Shown: one piece after another, positions 1-13,658 of the stretch
Layout: each line of letters starts with the position of its first letter
Position numbering within the stretch: position 1 is the stretch's first letter
NCBI RefSeq assembly: GCF_017654505.1
Contig: NC_054548.1
Span: 34,609,774 to 34,673,773 of the forward strand
From: Polyodon spathula
Lineage: Eukaryota > Chordata > Actinopteri > Acipenseriformes > Polyodontidae
Length of the DNA: 64,000 nucleotides
Direction of reading: 5' to 3'
Program-made: the position numbers and the translations under genes
Notes under the pieces: generated by a model
Seen by the model: the letters and a program-made list of their open reading frames with translations, nothing else
The model's database searches: none
What the model was told of the DNA's origin: nothing

Positions 1-661
1 ATTTAGAGTCAGACTACAACAATTTTTTTTGACTTACAAGGTATTATATACATGTACCTTGTACACCTCTAGCTTTAAATCAGTTACATTATCTTAGTTC
101 ATTTTTAAATCATCACGTTTACTGGATTCAAAGCAGGATCATTCTAGCTGAAATGTTTCAAATTCTAGGGAGGTTTTCTTCCTTTGATGGTTGCTGCTAC
201 CAGTGTGATTTGACACAATAGTGCCAGGGCAGAGCTGTGTAACTCATGCCTGAACTCCTGTATGAAATTGATAAAAGTGCCTATTTAAGTGACCTTCAAC
301 CTCATTTTCCATGGACGAGAGGTGCAGTGCACCTCACTGTAGTCAACATGAGATTCACAAGGGTGCTGGTACACAAACGATGGAGTGAGGTGGGGGGTGG
401 TGGGTACCTATTTATTTATTTTGGCGCTCAAGGGGGTTCGCAGGAGTGTGGGAAGGGTGTGATTAGGATGGCATGGCAGGTGGTGGCTGCAATGCAAGAG
501 GGGTTTGTTATTTTGATGGTTTTCTACTGTAACCTGTTAGTGGTTCTCTGTATCGATAAAGCATCTTGAGTGTTGAGCAACATGCATAACGTGCCAGAGG
601 CACCTAAACGAGAACTAATTCTATTACGCATTCTATTGCACATTCAACATGGTGTTATTAT
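1..661. other. No gene recognised; probable EVA1C intron 1
   Basis: I see no coding exon with homology that I recognise. Short open frames near 246-569 and 570-896 have no recognisable domain, and the second runs into the hAT element that starts at 662. By position this is inferred to be intronic sequence of EVA1C, whose first exon lies at 23341-23437 on the minus strand. Confidence 0.5.
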
Positions 662-1702
662 CAGTGGTGTAGTAGAGCCAGAATGTGCCGGAACACCATT
701 CCGGTACTATTTTCTATATGCAGCAGTAATGTATTTGAACCGGAATTTGCATAACAGGAAAGCTAAGTCACATGACACACATCTCCTGCACAACTGTGTG
801 ACTGGGGCAAAGTGCCTGTCCATGTGTTATTTATTTGTGTTTTATGTTGTATGTAGTGTGTTAATGTTGGTGTACAGTCACTGGTACACAGGATAGAATA
901 TGGGTTGCGTGGGTTAATAAGTGTTTAAAATGTATATTTGTATTTAGGCATGAGGATTGCACAGCACTTCACGTGCAGATAAAATGTAATAATATGTGAG
1001 CACGGGGAATTGCACTTTATTAATTCACGTGCAGTTGTACCGCGACTCCAATTGAATGATCGATTAGCAGTCGAGTCTTGGTACAGCTGCATAAAAGCAG
1101 CATGTTTTCACTCACTCTGGGTTGTGTGTTCAGTGAGTGGAGAACAGGATTGGAAACAGAGGTAATAGTAATCGTAATAGCAGCTCACCATGTTTGTTTA
1201 GTGTTAGTCCGTTTTGTTTGTCTCTTTGTTTTGGCTACCAGTGCAGTGTCCTGTGTTTTGTTTGTTTTTCAAACCTTTTATTTTCTGTCTGCTCATTTAT
1301 TAACAAGCGCTCAGCTTCACCAAACTCCATGTCTCTGTGTCTGTTCTGTGTTGGTCCGTTTCTGGTCTGACGTCACCCACTACAGCCGTCTTTGTGACAG
1401 TGACTCAGTTAGTAATCCTCTTGACGCAATGAAAAGATCATTAGGAACTTCTATTACCACCTACTTATTTAAGAAGGCTAAAATGAAATGCTGATGAAGA
1501 AAACAGCAACAGTGTATCGACTACGACTGAGGACACAAACACAAAATGCTCTTCCCAGAATGGACACAGTGAAGCAGCTACTGTAGTGTACACTGTAGTA
1601 TACAAATAACATGTACATTCGTATAAAAATACCTTTTTGTTTAAGAAAAAATCGATATTTTAGTGCCATTCCGGTAACTTCTGATTTTGGACTACACTAC
1701 TG
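662..1702. mobile_element. hAT-type DNA transposon, non-autonomous, split by a solo LTR
   Basis: The element begins CAGTGGTGTAG and ends with the inverted form CTACACTACTG. It is flanked by an 8 bp near-duplication, gttattat at 654-661 and gttattac at 1703-1710 (7 of 8 match). Terminal repeats of this kind with 8 bp target duplications are typical of the hAT superfamily. A second inverted pair around CCGGAAC/ATTCCGG lies just inside both ends. Bases 1427-1500 can be read as a short lysine-rich transposase-like N-terminus, but it is interrupted. About 575 bp of the interior is a later LTR insertion (825-1399), so the original element was about 466 bp. Confidence 0.7.
825..1399 (+). mobile_element. 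Solo LTR, copy 1 (plus orientation)
   Basis: About 575 bp bounded by TG...CA (tgttat at 825, tgtgaca ending at 1399). It contains a TATA-like ATAAAAG at 1091 and a palindromic TGACGTCA at 1368. A near full-length copy lies inverted at 4133-4705 (573 bp), and partial copies at about 30090-30297 and 63330-63560. No internal retroviral-type coding sequence is attached, so I call it a solo LTR. I saw no clear target duplication, so the class is an inference from termini, size, TATA and copy number. Confidence 0.6.
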
Positions 1703-2956
1703 GTTATTACAGTATTTTAAAGAATGTGCTTTCTAACAAAAGGTCAGGTAAATCCTACTTCTGAGCAGGAAAGACCCAGGAGTCATCTGCGATACTAATC
1801 TTCACACATATACCATCTGACTGCAGCAACAAAGAATGCCTGAGCACTTCATTTTTAAATCTCAGTCACATAAGGCTATAGGACTGCTAATGCCAAAGTA
1901 CATTATCCAGCCTGATGAAAGGAAAGTAAAATTATGTTTTTCAGTTGAGTCAGCAGTGTCATAAAAAGAGACTGTCATGACCTTCAGTACATCGACAGTA
2001 TGCACATGTAAAAATGGAGGGGACACAGCAGTATGTAAAGAAGTTTAATCTCAATTGGATAAGTAATGTATAGATATAAAAAAGTGATATACGGTAGGGC
2101 AGGTGGGCTAATAATATTGAAACGCTAAACTATAATCCCTTTGAGTAATATCCATTGATGCAGGTTGACCGGTATATTTGTTCCCAGAAGTTCAGAAATT
2201 TCTACTATTCTGAGCTTTGGTTTTAACAGAACCAAATAATTTATCATCCTATCCAATTAAATTACATTTTCTCCCCCTATTTAATATTTATACCGATTGA
2301 ATTTATACAGGTAAATTTGGTAGCTCTTGTGTTGTCTGTTTGAAAAGCATTTATTCAATTATAATGAAAAATGATGTGGAGATTAGCACAGGTATCAGAA
2401 TATGAGAGTATGTGACGGCATCGCTCCATTCGTTTGTATGTGAAGGCATCGCTCCATCAGTCTGCATGTCAGTTTTTACATGCAGTGCACATAGGTCATA
2501 GTGATCAACTTTTTAATGTTACTGATAGCTCTAATTTTAAATGTACATGGTGTGGGGATGAATGTAACTGACGTGCTTGAATTGTGTTGCTTGTGAAAGC
2601 AGAACGAGGCAGGTTGATTACAAAGTTTGCCCATGTTGTTCCCATTGCTTTAAAACTCCACTGAAGTAATCAGCTGCTGCTTCTAGGCTTTCATCCTGCT
2701 TTTCAATCAACAAGATGGTCTTGTACAGCACTGTTAGTCATAAAATATTTGGTAAAGTGAATGATGGGTGATTTTCAGAACATAAAAAATAAAATACATC
2801 TTTAAACTTTTTATTTTCAGTGCCCCACAATGTGTCCCCAGTTTTACACTAAAATATAATTTGGTCAAGCGGATATCACAAGATTTCTCCCCCTTGAATC
2901 CTCTTTGCCATTGTCAAAAAATATGCAGGCCAAACATGTGTGAGCCTAATAGTAGG
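1703..2956. other. No gene recognised
   Basis: AT-rich sequence without an exon or domain that I recognise. The only structure seen is a short direct duplication of about 28 bp at 2408-2463 (gtatgtga[c/a]ggcatcgctcc repeated twice). Confidence 0.5.
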
Positions 2957-3958
2957 CAGGGTTAGAAACTAACACTCACCCGTTTGCCCGAGGTGAGTTA
3001 AAAGTGAAGAGGACTAGTCTGTGTCTCAGTAGTCCTGTGGGTGAGTGCCTAACAAAGTGTACAGATTTACTCTTATGTTCACAGGCTTGCATTTAAAAAA
3101 ATGCAGGAAAAGCCCATTTTCAGGGTGTAGCATTTGCATCATGTGAATGCGTCAGCATTTCACTGAATTCTGTCTGTGTGATTACTTGCACGGTTCATTT
3201 ATTCATCGCTATGGTGTAACTAATCTTTCAGTATTAAAACAGTATAAAAATGGCCATTTCCTCACATTACGTTTCAATTATGTATTTATTTTTTTAAAAA
3301 GCCCAACTGCTTAAACAAAACACACTTATTTGGTAGGTCAATCTTAAATGTATCGCAGTGTATTGTATTTATTTAAAAGAATGGTGGTTTATTGTTGTTG
3401 TTATTATTGGTTGAGGTTATGTAGCACAAGTGATTCAATGCATTATTTTATGATTTAAATGTATTAAAACAAGTGGTTTTGTTGGTTATTGTCTGGCAGC
3501 GTGGAGAGGGTCAAAGCCCCATCCCTGCAAACGCGTGCAGAATGTGGCATCTCCGGATTGATTCATTGATTGTTAATTCAGAGATGGCCATGTGTATATA
3601 AACGTGTGTTTGGGGTGGGTGTTCAGAGTGGAATGTAAGGTAATAAGAGTAAAATGAAAGTAAAAACAGAAAAAGAAAACAAATGCTACTGGAGCTGTAC
3701 GAACCAGCACGGTACTTGATTGGGTGGAGGTAGTATTTTGTGTTGTGCGAGACTGTTTTTGTTTACACTTTTATTTTGCTCGGTGAGCTGTTTTGTGTAA
3801 AAGTGTCTTTTTTTTGTTTGAATAATAAATACACGCACCAGCGCCTTCAACTTGCAGTACCTGTCTGTGTGTCTGTCAACTTCCTGGGCTGGGGACATCT
3901 CCACAGCCATCCTGCCACACAGTGTAACATATTAAAGTATTTAAAACGATATAGATTT

Positions 3959-5275
3959 AATCAATCAATATTTATTTTATATAGTGCCATTCATAGTGGA
4001 CCACCATCACAAAGAGCTTTACAAGATAGTGAAGAACAATGCACACAAAATACAAAAATGCACTGAAATACAGAGCATAGTACATTAAATACAAATAGTA
4101 AAGAACAATGCAAATACATTACTGTCACAAAGACAGCCGGAGTGGGTGACGTCAGACCAGAAGTAGGAAATAAAACGATAGAGAGGTGGAGTTTGGTGGA
4201 GCTGAGCGAATGGTCTCACTCAGCATTTAATAAATAAACAGAACAGAAAAATAAAAAGGTTGTAACACGCAAAAACACAGGACACGGCACTGGTAGCCAA
4301 AATAAACAGACAAACAAAATGGACTATAGAGACAAAACACGGTGAGCTTCTTTAACAATCATTATTATTCTTATGATTATTTTTATCTCCGTCTCCAATC
4401 CCGTTCTCTACGCACCGAACACACATCCCAGAGTATGTGAAAACATGCTGCTTTTATGCAGCTGTACCGAGACTCGACTGCTAGTCAATCATTCAATTGG
4501 AGTCGCGGTACAACTGCACGTGAATTAATAAAGTGCAATTCCCCGTGCTCACATATTACATTTTACTTGCACGTGAAGTACTGTGCAATCCTCATGCCTA
4601 AATACAAATATACATTTTAAACACTCGTGTTACACAGACCCGTTTATATGCCGTGTACCAATGACTATACACCAACATTAAACACACAACAAGCAATATA
4701 TAACAGAAAGGGGTGGAAACTTCATCACAATTACATACAAGCATAATACATTGAATAAAAGGCTAGTATGTGAATTCTAAACATTGTGAATGTGTGTGTC
4801 ATACAGAATCACACAAATAAGATTGAGGGAAAAACCTGAAATAGCAATTTAGACAACAGCTAATAACAGATATCAGGCATAAAGAGCATTGAAAGCAAGA
4901 GAGAACAAGTAGTGAACAAGTTGATTTGAAGCGAGCAACTGGAAGCTACACTCACTAAAGCTGGGAAAAAATTCCAGAGAGTCAGGGCCATGAAGCTAAA
5001 AGAGTGCTGTCCGAGGGTGGTGTACTTTTGCTTGGGTAGAACTAGCAGGCCTGAGTCAGAGGACCTCAGCTTACGTGCAGGGACATAGCGGGTCAGCAGG
5101 TTGGAGAGATACTCCGGACCTGTGTGATGAAGGACACTGTAGGCAAGCAGGAGAATTTTGAAAGTAATCCTGAACTTAACAGGTAGCCAGTGCAGCTGGG
5201 CAAGACACGGGGTAATGTGATCATGTTTTTACATCTGGTAAGGATCCTAGCGGTGGTGTTTTGAATAGGCTGCAA
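3959..5275 (-). mobile_element. L2-clade LINE fragment, 3' part, split by solo LTR
   Basis: The plus-strand start (tcaatcaatatttatttta) is the reverse complement of the L2-type 3' tail seen at 20935, including the segment around CTTTGTGATGGT. The region 4890-5275 is the reverse complement of the reverse-transcriptase C-terminal region seen at 20188-20560 (ITPVLPS...GY type motif). A solo LTR (4133-4705) interrupts it. Only the last third of ORF2 and the 3' UTR remain. Confidence 0.75.
4133..4705 (-). mobile_element. Solo LTR, copy 2 (minus orientation)
   Basis: Reverse complement of the 825-1399 repeat, with the same termini (tgtcacaa at the left, ataaca at 4700-4705), the TGACGTCA site at 4147 and the TATA-like box near 4452. 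It interrupts the L2 fragment, whose sequence resumes on the far side. Together with copy 1 it makes an inverted pair enclosing about 2.7 kb. Confidence 0.65.
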
Positions 5276-5650
5276 TTTAAGGGATGATTGCTTAACTATG
5301 TCTTATTGCTAACATATTCATATTACAAGATTTAGTGTAAAATACTAGAACAATTTAATATGGTCCGTTTAAAAAAAAAAAAACAATGCGAGGAAATGGC
5401 TTTTTACTTGAGCTATTTTGTGTTTTGATATCTAAAAAGAATATTTAGTTTATATACTGATTTTAAACCACTGTGATTAATACATTAATAGGGTATTGCA
5501 TCTCTGATGTAAGTGTAAAGTAATTTTACAAAAATGTGTAGTTTTATACTGGGTTGTGACCCCCCCACCCCCCCCCCAAAGAATAAAAAAAGACGATTAT
5601 TCACAAACACAAGGAATATGACAGAGAAAAGGCAGCTCCCTCTTCAAGAG

Positions 5651-6240
5651 ACCTGGCTTTCACAATGTGACTGGCTGCAGTAAGTCTACGCCTTCAGAAA
5701 ATAAGATGTACTGCAAGGTGTGTTTCCAGTATGACAAAAGCCAGAGTGGCACACCTGTGATGACTAGCTCGTCTACCTTTAAGACAGTCAATTTTAAAGC
5801 GCGGGACAAACTGATGAAGGCAAAGACTGCCAAACACGGCACATCAAAAGCATAACAATTACTACGCACAATAAACACCTCTGTGATTCTAAAGCTAAAA
5901 GTGCTTTACAACAGCTCACACCCTTGCAAAGCAGCATAACCGTATTCTGATTTTAAATGGAGGTGTGACCTGGATGAAATAAAATGACCAAATGTGTGGA
6001 AAGCCTAGAGAAATTCTAAAACAGGCACAGGAGTGTATACAGCACAGTTAACCAGAATGGAAACTCTTAAATATCTGTCAGTTATCTTGGCCGGTTCTAC
6101 AGATAGTTCTATTACTGAGGCAGTGATGTGTTATGTGAAGTATGCAGTCAACGGTGTTGTCCACACAGACATTATGGGGGTTTGGAATGTGGGGAAGGCC
6201 AATGCAGAACCCCAATCAATGTATCTGGGAATGAATATTA
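5651..6240 (+). pseudogene. hAT transposase remnant with TTF-type zinc finger (C17orf113/ZMYM6-like)
   Basis: Two short frames carry recognisable pieces. The first (5667-5855) has a Met-Tyr-Cys-Lys-Val-Cys start followed by Tyr-Asp-Lys-Ser and a C-terminal Ala-Lys-Thr-Ala-Lys-His, the layout of the TTF-type zinc finger found at the N-terminus of hAT transposases related to vertebrate C17orf113/ZMYM6. The second (6033-6240) contains LAGSTDSSITEAVMCYVKY and VHTDIMG, which resemble the first catalytic-domain region of the same transposases. Stops and frame changes separate the two, and the C-terminal two thirds are missing. It sits inside the hAT element 2957-6602, consistent with being that element's own gene. 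Assignment is from memory of the family, not a search. Confidence 0.55.
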
Positions 6241-6379
6241 ATGTTTATTCTATCTGTTGTTTTTTTTTTTTTATATAATTTAAAAAATCTAAATGTTCAA
6301 GTGTTCACTTTTTCAGGAAATAAAATTGAAGTCTAATATTTTAGGGACCCCAACAGCTGTTATTGATTCCGACTAGGAA

Positions 6380-6558
6380 TAGCAAGTTTACACCTGGACT
6401 AGCAAGTTCACATCTGGATTAACACGTTTACATCATGACTAGCAAGTATACACCAGGACTAGCACGTTTCATCTGGACTTGCAAGTTTACACCAGGACTA
6501 ACACGTTTACATCAGGACTAGCAAGTTTACATCAGGACTAGAAAGCTTCATAAGGTAC
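6380..6558. repeat. 20 bp minisatellite, about 9 units
   Basis: Tandem copies of TAGCAAGTTTACACCAGGAC with one to five changes each; one unit is 19 bp. It lies just inside the right end of the hAT element 2957-6602, a common place for tandem expansion of subterminal motifs. Confidence 0.9.
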
Positions 6559-6610
6559 TAGTCCTTAGGACTAGAACCATACTTTTGTCAGTTTCTCGCC
6601 CTGTAGTAGG

Positions 6611-7078
6611 TATATTTCATATTCAATATTTCTTCACAGTATTTTCTATATACAATGGAATGCTGTACACAGATCCATTCTGCAGTAACTAATACAGATT
6701 GTGCTGCTTACAGGGCTTTTTTAATTGGTTACAAACATTCCCAACATGTTACTGTGTAACATGTTTAACGCTAATGACAAGGAAATTAAATGGAAATGAT
6801 AACTATTTTTGGCTTATAAAATAAACCTTATTAAAACATGTACAAAAAAACACCAAGTATTTAAAAAAACCTGCATGCAACACTTCAAGTAAACAATGTG
6901 GGCTGAAAGAACTGTGTGCAGTGCATACTTTAATTTGTGGGAGTGTAGTTTTAGTGTTAATTTGTTATGGCTTTATCTGCAATATACTTGCCTTTAACTG
7001 AAGTGATAACTAACAACTACAATATACAGTGTTTCTTAATGTTTAACACAACTTTTTTTTTTTTGTTTCTCAGGGCTA
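6611..7078. other. AT-rich spacer before the satellite; no gene
   Basis: No coding signal or known repeat seen. It ends in a T-run (7051-7064) directly before the first satellite unit. Confidence 0.5.
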
Positions 7079-7685
7079 CATGATCACACTCACTCACTCA
7101 CACACACACACTGATGGGGGTAAATGATCACACACACACACTGATGGGGGTACATGATGACACACACACACACACACACACACACACTGATGGGGGTACA
7201 TGATCACACACACACACACACACTGATGGGGGTACATGATCACACACACACACACACACACTGATGGGGGTACATGATCACACACACACACACACACACA
7301 CATGGGGGTACATGATCACACACACACACACTGATGGGGGTACATGATCACACACACACACACACACACTGATGGGGGTACATGATCACACACACACACA
7401 CACACTGATGGGGGTACATGATCACACACACACACACACACACACTGATGGGGGTACATGATCACACACACACACACACACTGATGGGGTACATGATCAC
7501 ACACACACACACACACACTGATGGGGGTACATGATCACACACACACACACACACACACACTGATGGGGGTACATGATCACACACACACACACACACACTG
7601 ATGGGGGTACATGATCACACACACACACACACACTGATGGGGGTACATGATCACACACACACACACACTGATGGGGGTACATGAT

Positions 7686-7716
<31 letters not shown>

Positions 7717-8185
7717 ATGGGGGTACATGATCACACACACACACACACACACACACATTGATGGGGGTACATGATCACACACACACACACACTGATGGGG
7801 GTACATGATCACACACACACACACTGATGGGGGTACATGATCACACACACACACACACACACACACACTGTGATGGGGGTACACACACACACACACACAC
7901 ACACACTGATGGGGGTACATGATCACACACACACACACACACACACTGATGGGGGTACATGATCACACACACACACACACTGATGGGGGTACATGATCAC
8001 ACACACACACACACACACTGATGGGGGTACATGATCACACACTCACACACACACACACACACACTGATGGGGGTACATGATCACACACACACACACACAC
8101 ACACTGATGGGGGTACATGATCACACACACACACACACACACATGGGGGTACATGATCACACACACACTGATGGGGGTACATGAT

Positions 8186-8216
<31 letters not shown>

Positions 8217-8231
8217 ATGGGGGTACACACA

Positions 8232-8270
<39 letters not shown>

Positions 8271-8271
<1 letters not shown>

Positions 8272-8425
8272 TACTAGTGTGTGTCTGTGTGTGTGACTAT
8301 CCCCCATGATGGGGGTGTGTATGTGTGACATACCACACACACACTAGTGTGGGTGTGTGTGACATGACAACCCCATGTACTAGTGGGTGTGTGACACTAC
8401 ACATTACACACAAAGTGATGGGGTA
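8271..8425. repeat. Satellite island 1, complement-type core
   Basis: The strand composition flips from (CA)n to (GT)n. Contains GACTATCCCCCATG and, at about 8367, a form of ACCCCATGTACTAGT followed by GT repeats. These match the base-by-base complement of the main core, not its reverse complement. Confidence 0.75.
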
Positions 8426-8784
8426 CCTGGACACACACACACACACACCACATGATCACACACACACACACACACACACACATGGGGGTACATGATCACA
8501 CACACATGATGCACACACACACACACACAACACATGATCACACACACACACACACACACATGGGGGTACATGATCACACACACACATACTGATGGGGGTA
8601 CATGATCACACACACACACACACACTGATGGGGGTACATGATCACACACACACACACACACTGATGGGGGTACATGACACACACACACACACACACACTG
8701 ATGGGGGTACATGATCACACACACACACACACACTGATGGGGGTACATGATCACACACACACACACACTGATGGGGGTACATGA

Positions 8785-8816
<32 letters not shown>

Positions 8817-9167
8817 CTCACATGATCAACACACACACCACATGATGGGGTACATGATCTCACACACACACACACACACACACACACTGATGGGAGTACA
8901 CAGATCACACACACACACACACTGATGGGGGTACATGATCACACACACACACACACACACACATGATGGGGGTACATGATCACACACACACACTGATGGG
9001 GGTACATGATCACACACACACACACACACTGATGGGGGTACATGATCACACTCACATGCACACACACACACACTGATGGGGGTACATGATCACACACACA
9101 CACACACACACACACTGATAGGGGTACATGATCACACACACACACACACACTGATGGGGGTACATGA

Positions 9168-9213
<46 letters not shown>

Positions 9214-9625
9214 ATGGGGGTACATGATCACACACACACACACACACTGATGGGGTACATGATCACACACACACACACACACACACTGATAGGGGTACAT
9301 GATCACACACACACACACTGATGGGGTACATGATCACACACACACACACACACACTGATGGGGGTACATGATCACACACACACACACACACTGATGGGGG
9401 TACATGATCACACACACACACACTGATGGGGGTACATGATCACACACACACACACACACACACACTGATGGGGGTACATGATCACACACACACACACACA
9501 CTGATGGGGGTACATGATCACACACACACACACTGATGGGGGTACATGATCACACACACACACACACACACACTGATGGGGGTACATGAACACACACACA
9601 CACACACACACACATCACACACACA

Positions 9626-9735
9626 CATGTGTGTGTGTGTGTACTATACCCATGTACTACACACGTGTGTGTGTACACTACACCCCATGTACTACACACA
9701 CACACACATGTGTGGTGACTACCCGTACACACATC
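9626..9735. repeat. Satellite island 2, complement-type core
   Basis: (GT)n flanks with ACTATACCCATGTACTAC and CCCCATGTACTAC motifs, mixed with CA-type sequence at the borders. Confidence 0.7.
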
Positions 9736-9799
9736 ACACACACACACACACACACTGATGGGGGTACATGATCACACACACACTGATGGGGGTACATGA

Positions 9800-9839
<40 letters not shown>

Positions 9840-9890
9840 GGGGGTACATGATCACACACACACACACACTGATGGGGGTACATGATCACA

Positions 9891-9932
<42 letters not shown>

Positions 9933-10223
9933 GGGGTACATGATCACACTCACACACACACACACACACTGATGGGGGTACATGATCACACACACACACA
10001 CTGATGGGGGTACATGACACACACACACACACACACACACACACTGATGGGGGTACATGATCACACACACACACACACTGATGGGGGTACATGATCACAC
10101 ACACACACACACTGATGGGGGTACATGATCACACACACACACACACTGATGGGGGTACATGATCACACACACACACACACACACTGATGGGGGTACATGA
10201 TCACACACACACACACACACACT

Positions 10224-10735
10224 GAACCCCCATGTATATGGGGGTGTGTGTGACTACACTACACACACTAGTGCAGATGATGGGGTGGTGTGTGTGACAC
10301 CCCACAACTGTGTGTGTGGGTGAATTGTGTGTGTGTACCCCACTGATGGGGTTACATGATCACACACACACATCACACACACACACACACATGATGGGGG
10401 TACATGATCACACACACACACACACACACACACTGATGGGGGTACATGATCACACACACACACACACACACACACTGATGGGGGTACATGATCACACACA
10501 CACACACACACACTGATGTACTGATGTGTGTGACTGCCACCATGTACTAGTGTGTGTGGTACATGTGTGACTACACCATAACTGACTGATGTACATGTGT
10601 GATGTTGTGTGACAACCACACACACAACACACACTGATGGGGGTACATGATCAATGTGGTGGGGGTACCCCAAACACACTGATGTGGGGTACATGACCAC
10701 ACACACTGTGTTGTGTGTGTGTGTGGTGGGGTATG
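10224..10735. repeat. Satellite islands 3a/3b, complement-type core
   Basis: Two GT-rich stretches (10224-10345 and 10515-10735) separated by about 170 bp of normal units. They contain ACCCCCATGTATATG and, at about 10532, GACTGCCACCATGTACTAGT followed by (GT)n, plus apparent hybrids of both core types. Confidence 0.7.
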
Positions 10736-11389
10736 GGGGTACATGATCACACACACACACACACACACACTGATGGGGGTACATGATCACACACACACAC
10801 ACACACATGATCACACACACACACACACACACATGATCACACACACACACACACACACACTGATGGGGTACATGATCACACACACACACACACACACATG
10901 ATGGGGGTACATGATCACACACACACACACACACACTGATGGGGGTACATGATCACACACACACACACACACACACTGATGGGGGTACATGATCACACAC
11001 ACACACACTGATGGGGGTACATGATCACACACACACACACACACACACTGATGGGGGTACATGATCACACACACACACACACACTGATGGGGGTACATGA
11101 TCACACACACACACACACACACACACACTGATGGGGGTACATGATCACACACACACACTGATGGGGGTACATGATCACACACACACACATGATCACACAT
11201 GACACACACACACTGATGGGGGTACATGATCACACACACACACACACACACACTGATGGGGGTACATGATCACACACACACACACACACACACTGATGGG
11301 GGTACATGATCACACACACACACACACACACACTGATGGGGGTACATGATCACACACACACACACACACACTGATGATGGGGGAGGGGG

Positions 11390-11535
11390 GGTACGTGTGT
11401 GATCACACACACCCATGTACTGTGTGTGTGGTGTGTGGGTGGTGACTACCACCATGTACTAGTGTGTGTGTGTGACACACTACCCATGCAACACACACCC
11501 CCACAATGACTACATGGTACATGTGTGGGGGACAT
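11390..11535. repeat. Satellite island 4, complement-type core
   Basis: Contains GACTACCACCATGTACTAGT at 11444-11463, which matches the base-by-base complement of the main core at 19 of 20 positions, flanked by (GT)n. Confidence 0.8.
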
Positions 11536-11602
11536 GATCACACACACGATGGGGGTACATGATCACACACACACACACACACACACTGATGGGGGTACAT
11601 GA

Positions 11603-11636
<34 letters not shown>

Positions 11637-12287
11637 ATGGGGGTACATGACACACACACACATGATCACACACACACACACTGATGGGGGTACATGATCA
11701 CACACACACACACACACACACACACTGATGGGGGTACATGATCACACACACACACACACACACTGATGGGGGTACATGATCACACACACACACACACTGA
11801 TGGGGGTACATGATCACACACACACACACACACACTGATGGGGGTACATGATCACACACACACACACACACTGATGGGGTACATGATCACACACACACAC
11901 ACACACTGGGGGTACATGATCACACACACACACACACACTGATGGGGGTACATGATCACACACACACACACACATGGGGGTACATGACACACACACACAC
12001 ACATGATCACACACACACACACTGATGGGGGTACATGATCACACACACACACACACACACTGATGGGGGTACATGATCACACACACACACACACACTGAT
12101 GGGGGTACATGATCACACACACACACACACACACATCACACACACACACACACACACACTGATGGGGGTACATGATCACACACACACACACACACTGATG
12201 GGGGTACATGATCACACACACACACACACTGATGGGGGTACATGATCACACACACACACACACACATACACTGATGGGGGTACATGA

Positions 12288-12328
<41 letters not shown>

Positions 12329-12329
<1 letters not shown>

Positions 12330-12682
12330 CTACCCCATGTACTAGGGGTGTGTGTGTGTGACACCCCACACAACTAGTGTGGTACATGTGTGTGTGACTA
12401 CCCCACAGTGATAGGGGTACATGTCACACACACACACACTAGGGGTACATGTGTGACTACCACTAGGGGAGTGTGTGGTGGTGTGTGTGACCACCACACA
12501 TGTACTAGGGTGTACATGATGAGTGTGTGACTACCCCCATGTACTTGTGTGTGAGTAGCTGTGTGTGTGTGGGGTGTGTGACTACACTAACACACACACA
12601 GTGTGTGTGGTGTACATGTGGTGACTACCCCCATGTACTGAGGTGTGTGGTGTGTGTGACTACAACATGTACTGTGGTAAGC
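12329..12682. repeat. Satellite island 5, complement-type core
   Basis: The longest island, about 350 bp. GACTACCCCCATGTACTTGT at 12529-12548 matches the un-reversed complement of the main core at 19 of 20 positions; another near-copy starts at 12623. It is mixed with fragments of the main core (ggggtacatg). Confidence 0.8.
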
Positions 12683-12822
12683 ACACACACACTGATGGGG
12701 GTACATGATCACACACACACACACACACTGATGGGGGTACATGATCACACACACACACACACTGACACACTGATGGGGGTACATGATCACACACACACAC
12801 ACACACTGATGGGGGTACATGA

Positions 12823-12868
<46 letters not shown>

Positions 12869-13181
12869 ATACACATGATACACACACACACACACACTGA
12901 TGGGGGTACATGATCACACACACACACACTACACACACTGATGGGGGTACATGATCACACACACACACACACTGATGGGGGTACATGATCACACACACAC
13001 ACACACACACACTGATGGGGGTACATGATCACACACACACACACACACACACACTGATGGGGGTACATGATCACACACACACACACACACATGGGGGTAC
13101 ATGATCACACACACACACACACACACACACAACACACACACATGATCACACACACACACACACACACACACACTGATGGGG

Positions 13182-13212
<31 letters not shown>

Positions 13213-13215
<3 letters not shown>

Positions 13216-13378
13216 CCCCATGTACTACAACACTGTGTGTGTGTGTGTGTGACTACCCACATGTACTAGTGTGTGTGTACAGTGTGTGGACTACACCCAT
13301 GTACTAGTGTGTGTGGTGAGTGTGACCATGACCTACCCCCATGTACTAGTGTGTGTGTACGGTGGTGTGACTGGGTGA
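13213..13378. repeat. Satellite island 6, complement-type core
   Basis: Three consecutive complement-type units: 13251-13270 and 13289-13308 (19 of 20 each) and 13330-13350 (all 20 positions with one extra C). All are separated by (GT)n, so the island has the same unit architecture as the main array but in complement form. Confidence 0.85.
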
Positions 13379-13622
13379 TGGGGGTACATGATCACACACA
13401 CACACACACACACACTGATGGGGGTACATGATCACACACACACACACACACACACTGACACACACATGACACACACACACACACACACACACTGATGGGG
13501 GTACATGATCACACACACACACACACACACACACTGATGGGGGTACATGATCACACACACACACACTGATGGGGGTACATGATCACACACACACACACAC
13601 ACACACTGATGGGGGTACATGA

Positions 13623-13658
<36 letters not shown>

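Larger units (their letters stand above)
2957..6602 (+). mobile_element. hAT DNA transposon with nested LINE and LTR
   Basis: The left end reads CAGGGTTAGAAACTAACAC; the inverted right end reads AGGGCGAGAAACTGACAAAAG. The flanks are atagtagg (2949-2956) and gtagtagg (6603-6610), an 8 bp target duplication matching at 7 positions. Inside are transposase fragments (5651-6240), an L2 LINE fragment (3959-5275) with a solo LTR inside it, and a 20 bp minisatellite next to the right end. The order of nesting implies hAT first, then L2, then LTR. The transposase is truncated and cannot be functional. Confidence 0.6.

Noticed and set aside
246..896. Two adjacent 107- and 108-codon frames
   Set aside because: No domain recognised; the second overlaps the left end of a hAT element and an LTR.
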